This document shows, piece after piece, positions 50,301 to 60,580 of a DNA stretch of 64,000 nt; positions within the stretch are counted from its first letter, which is position 1, and every line of letters begins with the position of its first letter. The stretch is from Trichoplax adhaerens. Taxonomy: Eukaryota > Placozoa > Uniplacotomia > Trichoplacea > Trichoplacidae. The notes below the pieces were generated by a model that searched no databases, was not told the origin of the DNA, and worked only from the letters and a program-made list of their open reading frames with translations. The position numbers and the translations under genes were made by a program. The stretch is from assembly GCF_000150275.1 (NCBI RefSeq), contig NW_002060943.1, positions 3,065,264 through 3,129,263 on the forward strand, written 5' to 3'.

Positions 50301-53300
50301 CTGTATACACTAATTTCATCTACCGACTTATGCTGTAAGGACGGTGATGACAATGATGCCGATCCAGATATCAACATGGCCTCAAACAGATTTTCAGATA
50401 ACCAAGTCAGTTACTTTACGATGTTCACAACATTTGTTAATTTCTAGATTATAACCTTGGATTTCATAACTGATATAGGAGCTACGATTTTCGATACGAT
50501 CAGTTGAGCGATATGCACCATGGGTTCGCAAGATTTTTATTGTTACAAATGGACAAATTCCTAGCTGGTTAAATCTAGAAAATCCCCGTGTCCAGATTGT
50601 TACACATGAGGTGATAAGCTGGTGTTCAGCTTTCGTTATTAAATGATGCAGTCACAGATTACTAATTATATCTAAAATTGTAATTCAGTAACTGACTGTC
50701 AAATAAATCAATCGTTAATAATGATACTAACACTGCTTATATATATACACAATAGTAGAACCTACGGATATCGAAATTAGAATGTTAACAATTTTTTTAT
50801 ATCGGACGTTTCTCTAGCAAATCTACCTCAACCGCAGCCACTTACCATCCTTTAGTTCACCATCTATAGAGAGTAATATTCATAGAATACCCGGATTGTC
50901 TAAGAAATTTATCTATCTAAATGATGACGTGTTTTTTGGAAGACCTGTTTGGCCAGATGACTTTTATACTCATGCAAATGGACAAAAAGTAAACCGAGTT
51001 CACTTTTGCGCGTATAGTTCTCGACAATGTTGATGATAATACGCGTATCATTTTTGTACCCTTAACATAGATTTACCTAACATGGCCCGTTCCTAACTGC
51101 AATGAGGGCTGTCCTCCAAATTGGATCCGAGATGGTTATTGTGATAAAGCTTGCAATACCTCATCCTGCGATTGGGATGGAGGAGATTGTTTAGGTCTGC
51201 TTCAGTAAATTTTTTCAGTGTTGCAATTATAATTGCATACTATCAAATCAATCCTAGTTTATTGAGTAATAACGACATATTCACTTCTTGTGGTAACTCG
51301 TAGGTGGAACAGAAGCTGGACAGGCGACATTACACGGCATAGGACAAAATGCAGGACTTCACCAACCAGGTCACTAGTAACCTTAATATAAGGAAATAAT
51401 GCTGGAATTTGATAACTAACTTCTAAAAAATTTATAGCGATAATCAGTTATTGTAATCTTGGCTGTGCTGATAGCTGGGTTGGAGATAAATACTGTGACC
51501 AGGTTAAATATATATATATTTATATCCAATCTGAGATTTCTTGAGAACTAAAATAGCAGTGCGAATACATTTGAATTAATTACATCACGTTATCGTTCTT
51601 TGTAATTATTATCATAGTCTTGCGATGTAGCATCTTGTGGCTTTGATGGTGGTGACTGTGGAACTGCCAGATACTCTATGCTTTATCGTGTGGATTTGCA
51701 TAATACTACAACTTCAGTTATTGTCCCGCATGGTTAGTATGCTGTCTTACACCCTTAAAACTCCAAATAATGCGAAATAAAATTATATAATTATTAAATT
51801 TTATACTATCAAAGTAAGGAATTGAATTTCAATTCTTCCACTAGGATTGGAAGCTATGTATATTAATTTGACAGAAGTTTTTCAGTATGCAACAATTACC
51901 GACGCAGAATATGACGGAAAGAGTTGCGCAATTCGAACTGCTGTTGTTTCCGAAAAAGCTAAAGTTTTAACATTCTTATTCTATGAAGCTTCCAAAATGG
52001 CTTGTAATGACACACAAATTAAAGTTACTTTAGTGAGTTCATCTGATACGGCAACGCGAAAGGTAGTATTCATGATTGCAGTTTTGTTATAAGGCAATAA
52101 TTATATCAAGTTGGTTATTAATTCTTTTACAACCCTGCTAGTTTCAATTTACATTTAGTGTGAATTTAAATCAAGTATATCACTCCCCGACTCAATCTTT
52201 TTATACAGCCCAGGTGAATGCGGATATTATTATGTATCATTTCATAGTAATATTGTTGTAAATAATTTATTTCTGTAAAACCTAAATTGTAATTTTTTTC
52301 TAGCCGAATAAGACTCTCTCCTTAACCATGCAAAACTTTTGGAAAGATAACCCAAACCTAAAGTAATTATTACTTTTAAAGACTTGTCAACGGTAATCAT
52401 TTCATATAAAATTGTTGCTATGCTGTCAATTTACTTTCACAGGCGATATAGACCAAGCTTAGCGCCTAGAAGTCTTTCTTGGGATAATATTACCATATCC
52501 GACCTTGATGATATCTCTACCAGTCTCAATCGCTCTTTAATCACACTGAAAAATGATTACAATAGTGGTTATTTAACACGCAAAGGATATGAAATTAGAA
52601 AGTCTCAATTGTTAATTTCATACGGTAAGAAAGCATGCAATACAATCCGAATTGAACATATTCTAACCTATATTTGAATAAATAAATTATATATTATTCA
52701 ATTGTACACGATAACAGTTAAGGCTAGACTAGACAAAAAAAGAAACGTCAACGAACCCAGAAAGTCAAAGGCAGTTCATTCCTCCCCTCGTCGCCTTTTA
52801 AGCTATTCTGTTCGTTAGCTATTGCAAGAATTTCTTCTTTAATTTAGTATATATATCGCAATAAGTCCATTTCTTTCTTATATTTATTACTAGGGTAGAG
52901 GATCATTTCCTTGGGAGAAGCAAAGAATGTTCGATAGTTTGATTGAGGTTATACGCTGTCAATTGTCATTGTAAATAAAACTTTTTCGATATATTATTAA
53001 ATCTCTACATGTACATTCTGAATAGACGAAAGAAAAATTAGAAGCGATAGAACAGCTCAGACCTAAACCCGTTATTGGTCGAAAGCTACTAGAGGCATTT
53101 AAAGGATCTCTGCAGCACGTTAATCGCATTTACAACAAAATGTTTGGATACGTGGTCAGAAAAATTCCTGCCCATATATCCCATATGATGGATAAAGATA
53201 TCTTACAGGAACTGCATGATGTGTATGTATTAGTAGATAAATGACCGATTGAAGTGCGTATTTTGTATTGTAATAATGTCATTGTCTATTAAGTCGATAA

Positions 53301-54991
53301 TTAAGCACCTCTGTAAGTTACGATTTATAAATAAATGGCATTCTGCAGCCTTCCGCAAGAGTTCGAAAAGACTTCCGCTCACCGTCTTCGGAGTCCAGAC
53401 GATATGCAATTCTCATTTTCTTACTATTATTATATCATGGGCAAAATGGAAGAATTAAATGTGTCTAAGTTTTTTAAGGACATTGATACGGACAACTCAG
53501 GGTATATCATAATTTGTTGCTGATATCTTTTACAATAGCTGAAGTGTGAAGCTATTTCGCTCGTAAAATTGACAGAAATTAATAACTTAAATAATATAAT
53601 TAGGGTACTTTCCGATCGAGAGTTGCGTACATTGGTTAGCCGAATTCTTCCGTTGCCTGTATCATTCCAGGTATTTTTTCATTCACCAAGAATTGTTAGA
53701 ACTAATGTCATTACTAAAATAATGGAAAATTATTGATTTAAACTACATCATGTTTATCATCACTTGCTAGGCTTTATCGAATGTAGAAAAGACGCTAATT
53801 AACTGTTCCGTGGCTTTAAATATGTCTACGACAGCGTCAACTGAAAAATTAGCTAAAGAAATGTATTTTGAAGCAAAGTTGGTAAGTAACTTCTCAAGTT
53901 CGAAAAGCAGTAGTGTTTGTGATTAAAGCATCTAGGTGTAATATGAAATTGGTATCGTCTCTTAGCCTCCAATTACTTTGGAACTTATATCGAGCTGCGA
54001 TCCAATTGTTAGTTTAATTAATGAAAGTTATACGCCTACAAACAAGCACAAGTAAGTAAATTTTCATAGAGATACCGCAATCATTATCTAATTTAAGTTT
54101 ATTTCCTCAGATTTGAAACTGTTGACGACGAAAACGTAGCTTTCAAAATGCTCCGCAACAATGTTACAACAGTGAGAATTCATTTCTATTTTAAGAGCTA
54201 GTTACTCATTTATTCAGTATATTAACGTACTAAACCAATCTTCTCACAGGTTATGATTCAGTTAGACTCAATCAGAAGAGACAGAAAGTAAGAATTTAGC
54301 AATGTTGTAGCATTGAATGTTATCTTGTCGTAGATGAATGGGTATACATACCATTGAAACATTTTCCCTGTATTGATTTGTTAAGAAAATTTATATGTCT
54401 GAATGATGATATTGACCATGAACACGAAAATGCTATTTTGGTAAGTAGTTTTTTAAATTGCAGAATTAGCCAAAGTGTCACTATTTAAAACTATTTAAAT
54501 AAATTTTAGAAATCTAAATATTGCTCTCTAGATTAAGGGGCTACTCATTGAACTATATGAAACACTGTTTCCGACACCATCGCAATTCGAACTGCCGAGA
54601 AATTATCGTAATCGATTTTTATATGTGAAGGATTTAGAAGAATGGTACAGCACATTTTCCAGGATTACACTAATTTTTTGTGAATATTTTAATAACCAAT
54701 CCATACAGCAACATCATTTTACTTTCATTCTCAAGGGCAAGGAAAAAACGAATATTACGAATGTGGGCTTATACGATCTTTTACATTATATTATTATTCA
54801 CGTTATTTTCATTTATTTATGGCCGGGTAAGAATTCCATTATACTTTTTTTGGGACTTATTCCAAGTAATCGATCGTGATTTCTAATTTACGTATCTTAT
54901 CTAACCTGTGAAGATTGTGGCATACAAGCGAAGATATGCGAGAAGGCAAAGATCCGATTCTTCATCAGAGGAGAGATTGCTTGATGTTTAG
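47377..54991 (+). CDS. GNPTAB: GlcNAc-1-phosphotransferase alpha/beta precursor
   Basis: This Golgi enzyme adds GlcNAc-1-phosphate to mannose on lysosomal hydrolases, making the mannose-6-phosphate sorting tag. Thirty-four exons give 1155 aa (human 1256): 47377-47496, 47857-47942, 48441-48569, 48877-48918, 49067-49177, 49287-49480, 49571-49638, 49710-49862, 49971-50048, 50171-50206, 50340-50405, 50479-50610, 50818-50988, 51071-51194, 51304-51369, 51438-51502, 51618-51732, 51845-52062, 52142-52213, 52304-52362, 52443-52624, 52733-52809, 52894-52947, 53026-53222, 53349-53501, 53604-53670, 53771-53881, 53966-54051, 54111-54171, 54250-54287, 54386-54440, 54532-54644, 54736-54826, 54914-54991. Domains: N-terminal membrane anchor (20-38); Stealth CR1 [13 protein letters not shown] (75-87); CR2 with [10 protein letters not shown]; two LNR modules (about 472-502 and 531-560); part of the DMAP1-binding region; site-1 protease site RKLL (825-828); CR3; EF-hand loop 918-929; CR4 [12 protein letters not shown]-terminal membrane anchor (about 1110-1128). 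Confidence 0.95.
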
Positions 54992-56019
54992 TAAGCAAAC
55001 ACATTTTGTATTCTAAATCTATAAAAATTAGTGCTGTATTATTCTTTTACTGAAATGGCTCAATTGTATCCTTTTAATGCCGTAGTAGTGTAATACAAGT
55101 GTAAACGATTTATACAATGCATATTAAATATGTTGCACCTTAGAATAGTATGTAATCGTACAAATCTATCTTCTTTCCTGGATGTATAGTATGTGTAAGC
55201 TGAAAGATTCTAACTGTGTTATTAAATATCGTTCATGTTTCCGATTAAACCCAACTGAACAAATTATGCCCGATGCGACCATGGAAGCTAGCTAGCTAAC
55301 ATCTTGCCATATTTATTACTTTTTTGATATGGCATTGCGATTATGATTCAATCGTCATAAATCCTTTACCGTACCTATCAATTCTTAAGTACCCGTTACT
55401 AAGGTTTGAATTCAAAATTGTTTATAAAATAATGAAAATTATACAGACTAAATCAATTCTATGTTGCGACGATTTATCTCATGTAATACTATTTCTAGGC
55501 AATGTCTTATCGACCACGCTTACTAATCGATATATGAATGAATCTGCTATTTATCTCTGTATGTGGATAGTAATTTTTGATAATAGAAATTGCGTTATGG
55601 TTTTAAGATTTAAATTACTCTGCGTAAAGCAAAATGTTGTAAGGAACTGCTTGCGTAATAAAATTTTTATTGCTATTATCATGATACAAAATTGCCCTTT
55701 AAAGGAACGCTCATTACGAACTAGTTACTATCGCAATGAAAACGTTTTATAACTGAAACAGCACAATAAAATATCTGGCTAGACCAGAAGCGCAATATTA
55801 CTCGTAGTCTTTTGTTTTATGCAACGAAACGAAATAGTGAATAAAATAATCCTTATACAGTACAATAAATTTCCAATAAACGATAAATTTTTCGATACCA
55901 TATTAACAGCGACTGTACATCGAAAATCTTCAATATGAGAAGTCCAACTTACGGTGGTATATGTTTGCTAATGTAATATTTTTAAATAATGACAACAGAG
56001 TCTAGTTAGGCAAAGCAAA
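54992..56019. other. Tail-to-tail intergenic region between GNPTAB and TMEM41B
   Basis: An open frame of 142 codons on the plus strand (55324-55752) has no ATG at its start, no similarity I know and an AT-driven composition; I treat it as non-coding. Otherwise nothing was recognised. Confidence 0.45.
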
Positions 56020-58105
56020 TTAGCTTAACTTTTCTCTTAGTTTTTTCTTGTAAATCGCAGGCAATATTGCCAGCAAAGCAAATACAATCAAAATTATGAC
56101 AGAAGTAGGTGAAATGGCGTCGCGAGTAGTCGTCAGTTGATGGAGTGTAGTACCCGCTCGGATCCACATAGCGCATAATGGCGAGACACCTACAAAAACA
56201 TTAAGGGACGATATCAGAAATAAATTGGATGCTATTGAGCTGAGCAAGTTTTGCTAGAATCCCAAACCGCTATTTCAACGTCTAAATATTAACAATCCAG
56301 TCAATATACTGATACCGATTAAGGTGCCAAAAAAGAAGGGAGAAAGTGGTACCCCAACAATCGGAGAAGCTACATTTATGAACCAGTTAGGGATAAAAGG
56401 AGTAGCTCTAAGGAATGCAATATAATTAAACAGGTGTTCTCGATGTTGCTGTACCTGAGTAACAAAAAAAATGATACTTTTAATATACTATACACAGTAT
56501 TGTAACAATACTGTCTGTGACATGATATCAACATGATCCATGCAGCAGCCATTAAACTAACAGTTAAAGTAGCCAAGTCTGTAATTTTAAATCATAATTT
56601 TCGAGTTATCAAAAACTAATACTTTAGCATGAATCACCTGCGTATTCCAACTATTTATACGTTCAGGAAAATAACGAGTTAACAACTTTTTACCATAAGC
56701 ATCGGATAGCAAGTAGCTAAATGTAGCACCAAAAGCCGAACACTATCACAATACATTACAACAATTAGTGTATAATATAATAACAGAATGAATCTATTAA
56801 TGATAAAATTGATGCTAGCGCTATTAGAAATTAAGAATAATTGTTGAATGATAGTATAAAATATATTACAATACTTTGTGTTGAACGATAATAGCAATAA
56901 TAACAGTTTGGTAAATTACCGTGCAAACTATAGCGAGAGCCAATGGAAACGAATATAGAAAACCGGAAAGAATTACAAGAAATATTGTCCCTGGAATTGT
57001 AAAAGCTTGTAGGCTGGCAGATAATTAAAGAAATAAGGCAAACATTCGGACTGTATGCAGAGAAATCCGTACAATTGATAAGAGTGATAAATAAATGTAG
57101 AATTAAACGGTATCAATATTGGCAATATTAACGAAAGCGCTTTACTACTGGTAAAAGGAGTTGTCCATAGTTTGGATATTTTCATAGCTACTATCGTTCA
57201 TCAAAAAGCTGAGACACTGCCTTAATGTCAATATTCCAATAATTATATAAATAATGTATCAAAATAAGAAAGTTAATACAGTAGTCCTAGATCCGTCAAG
57301 AATCTTCCTTTAAAGTACGGTCATACAATTCTTAAGTAAATTATGGATAAAACTAATTACTCGCAAGACGTATTATCATTGATCAATGCAAGCTCAACAT
57401 TTGAATAAGGTAGTAGTTAATCTAGACTATTTTTTGTCTCTATTCCAGGTCTCTTTACCTAGTGTAAACTATTATTCCGGCTTTACTAATTCTACAATTG
57501 ACGTCATAGAACCTTTGGATGAATTTAATTCACTACCGATTGAGCTTATTAGAATCATTATTAAACTAGAACCTTTTGATTGATTTTATGGTAAATCTAT
57601 ACTGTAATAAAACTTACAAATCAATGCCACCAAACTTTACAACTGCAAAATAAGTAAATTAGCAGTAAAAGTGCATTTACTATTTGGCATCATTGGCAGA
57701 CATCTATGTGCTATAATTAACAAATAATTTGCTACTTTAAGACTACACTACGTGTATACCGAATATCAATATTTTGTTTCATCATCTAAGTCTTAACTAT
57801 ATCTGAATATCCTAACAAAGAAATTTCACCATAATGTCATGATTTAAAAATTAAACCGATATCGATGACAAAGGATACACTAGAAATATACCGCAAAACA
57901 TGATGATCAAATGATAAAAATATTGGTGGTTATACTTTTCCAACAATAAAGCAAGCTGCTTTGTGTCATTAAGGTTTTTGGGTAGTTTTAGCTGCATTGC
58001 ATCTTCCCTATAATATACAAAAGATATTACAACAGCTTGATTATGATGATGGATTTTGTAGAATAGCAATAGAGTAACCCTTCCAATCTGGGACATTAAC
58101 AACAT
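56020..58105 (-). CDS. TMEM41B: TMEM41B, VTT-domain ER lipid scramblase
   Basis: TMEM41B is an ER multi-spanning VTT (DedA/SNARE-associated) protein with phospholipid scramblase activity, needed for autophagosome growth and lipoprotein export. Five exons give 247 aa (human 291): 58105-57870, 57013-56920, 56742-56638, 56454-56316, 56189-56020. Sequence landmarks are LKLPKNLNDTKQLALLLEKY near the start, IPGTIFLVILSGFLYSFPLA (first re-entrant region), FGATFSYLLSDAYGKKLL, ATPFIPNWFINVASPIVGVP (the conserved second re-entrant motif), and the C-terminal AGTTLHQLTT then LLAILPAIYKKKLREKLS. The cytosolic N-terminus is shorter than in vertebrates; the ATG is the first Met after an in-frame stop. The exon 1 donor (GTCATC) is weak but is the only one that keeps frame. 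Intron 1 (856 bp) contains a small open frame on the opposite strand. The related TMEM41A and TMEM64 fit less well at the ends. Confidence 0.93.
57386..57583 (+). CDS. Possible small nested gene, unrecognised
   Basis: An ATG-initiated frame of 65 codons lies on the plus strand wholly inside TMEM41B intron 1. It could also be read as two exons (57386-57409 and 57449-57583) because a 39-bp stretch with GTAGTAG and CTATTCCAG ends can be removed in frame, leaving 52 residues. The C-terminal part (DEFNSLPIELIRIIIKLEPF) has a plausible amphipathic helix. A second short frame (57343-57405) starts just upstream in another frame. No family was recognised; it may be chance. Confidence 0.22.
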   Translation: MQAQHLNKVVVNLDYFLSLFQVSLPSVNYYSGFTNSTIDVIEPLDEFNSLPIELIRIIIKLEPFD

Positions 58106-60580
58106 AACAAAGCTGCATGTTACAATAACACATTAAATCTGAAATTCATAGCCGTATTCTGGATGAGAATAATATCATCGTATCAACTGATTGCAGTCAT
58201 AGTTATATATCATTAGTTCAGTAAGCTTGCAACTACAGCAAATTAGCTCTGCCTTTATCCACGTTAATTACAATCTAATCAAGCATAGTGTTGAAAGGCA
58301 GCATTATCGCCTGATTAATTGCCAGTATATCATTGATACTAAGAAAGATTTTATTGATGATGATGATCTCTACAGTACCTTTCGATCATGCAAGCTACCT
58401 ACTACTCCCCATCACTACTATCCTAATCCATTGATCAACCACATCTGGATCGATAGCACTCTCTTTCCTCATTCACTATACTGTAGGTATGTATGCAATA
58501 GAAATTATTGACTATTAGCAACTATTGGAAATAGGCATCGAGCATACATTCGAGGCTATTTTGATACTACCATTGCATACTATTTTATTATTACTCTATA
58601 TCTATGCTAACCACTGATGTTTTCATTCCATTATTTCTATGCATGGATCTAGTACTTACTCTTTTAACGTAGGAAATGTCAAGTAGAGTATTCGCATCAC
58701 AATAGCAATGATTGCAAAGGTTGTGATGAGTAATCCAATGTAGAAGTAAGTCCGCATAGGCTCGTCGTCATTTCGTCCTTTACATTGAAAGATTGTTGGA
58801 TTTTAACAAGTATAGATACAGTATGTTGTTGAAATAAATACGTCAATAAACATTGTTATTGCTGTTCCGTTTGCAATCATGATTCTTCAATTGTTACTAT
58901 TACGCTTATGATTAATTATATTATTTATACAGTACTAACGATCTAGTAAGTAGAAGAATTTGATCATTGTGACTATGATAAAGCTAAAGAGAAAAATTCT
59001 TTGATTTAACTGGTCGTGTCAAGTAAGATTAACCACATTATACAGATCGAAGTGATTGCAACGATGATGACTGCATTACAGCCAGAAGAGTTTGGTCATG
59101 GCGACTATGACCAAAGCTAAAGATAAAAATGTCTTGATCCGATTGAACGTATAAAACAGGACATACACACACTATTAATTAATCGTTGGACACCATGGAA
59201 TAGATAGTAAAAGGGTAAACTGATGCAATACAAGCCAATACACTGTCTTCATGCATTGCTTATCCATTTGTCAGTGCGTGAATGCATTCGTCAGCTCTAT
59301 CCATGACAGCGTCTTGCCAAGGGTCCAGTTTATAAGTCTTATTATTAGTCTCCAACTGCGCGCTTCTTTAAAGTTACCTATACAAGTGCATACATATCCT
59401 ATTGAGCCATATCACTGGTGATCAAGATTATTTGGGCACGTATTGACTATTTGCCTTGATCGTTGTTGTACAGGATGAATGGAGCAAGTTGTTTACATCG
59501 TTGCGACTGATAGGGTGGATTTACTTTATTTTTGATAGGCTACAATTCTGGCGAGGTACTACGATTGTAGTGTTTGATGATCATTTTACTAAGGATTGCA
59601 TTATTAACCGGTGAGAATACTTTATATATATATACACTAGTGCTGTGACTAGGACTGATTGATGATTCATCAACCTCTATCCTTATGCAACAAGAAAACT
59701 AGTGCATATGGATACTGTATCTTCGACATCGTTATGCCATGGTCCGTGTTGAATCGTTTGGATGGATCGATGTCTTTTCTACTGGCTACAATCGATGGTA
59801 ATGGCACTTTTAGCCAAGACTGTCTTATTCAATACTGTTGCATAGAGATTCAATTCATCGTAATCATCATGAACATAATTACAATTTATGGACAGGATCA
59901 ATGGCACCATGATCCATGCATGCATTTTACCTTTCGTGCTCGTTGGAGGACTTCGCTTGATCGGTGATCGCGCTTCCAATTTGGAAACATCAACCCAACT
60001 TGCATTAGACATGACAGACAGTTGTTCTACTACAATCGCTACCTGATTTGGCTGTTGGTGGCCCACTTGGGACGGAATAAAATGCCAATTAGCCACTGCA
60101 AATTGATCACCCACAGGCAGCAGCTGCAAGCCAACGTAATCGGAGGCGATGGCCAAGCAAATGATTGATGAAGAGAATACTTGCAGTTAGATCGCCATTC
60201 CTGTCGTCTTGCTGAGTCGATTTCACTGCGAATCATACTCCTGAATGAGATAGTGAGTGTAGTATGCATTCAAGAGACTACCATAATGCAATTAGTATGG
60301 AAATGAAAACATGTATGGAACACTACCCTATTTGTAATCTTGACTGGCATATGATCAGTTTCCATCATGACACTTTCTACGAATTACAATATACTACTCA
60401 GTATATAATATCGACTCCTATTAGGGTTACAACATAGAGGGAACATCTCTTCTTCTCCTTCGTCTACAGTATCCTATCCCAAACCATAGCAAGCATCGCT
60501 GGCTTACCATTTCATCAGGATCTTCTACAAGAAGCCTCCATTAACTTGCCCAACAACATCCACTGCAAAGACGCCAAAAA
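58106..60580. other. Head-to-head intergenic region between TMEM41B and SDHAF2
   Basis: No gene was confirmed in these 2.5 kb. Short frames near 58227-58511 and 59659-59967 on the plus strand are not recognisable. The most coding-like stretch is on the minus strand at 59779-60156 and is listed separately. Confidence 0.4.
59779..60156 (-). CDS. Unrecognised coding-like open frame
   Basis: On the minus strand this frame is open for about 125 codons from a point after an in-frame TAA; it has no ATG at its start. The first ~75 codons (60156-59932) have higher GC and protein-like composition (for example GLQLLPVGDQFAVANWHF) and end at an AAAG/GTAAAA sequence that could be a donor. It could be an internal exon, a fragment of an old gene copy, or chance. 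I found no partner exon and no family. Confidence 0.2.
   Translation of the reverse strand: MAIASDYVGLQLLPVGDQFAVANWHFIPSQVGHQQPNQVAIVVEQLSVMSNASWVDVSKLEARSPIKRSPPTSTKGKMHAWIMVPLILSINCNYVHDDYDELNLYATVLNKTVLAKSAITIDCSQ

Noticed and set aside
55324-55752. 142-codon open frame on the plus strand
   Set aside because: It starts with TTG, has AT-driven composition (Ile, Leu, Asn, Lys) and no recognisable family; it sits in a 3' untranslated gap.
56526-57185. Overlapping 64-72 codon minus-strand frames near TMEM41B exons
   Set aside because: They are intron read-through or wrong-frame shadows; the correct frame is fixed by the PGTIFLVILSG and PFIPNWF motifs.
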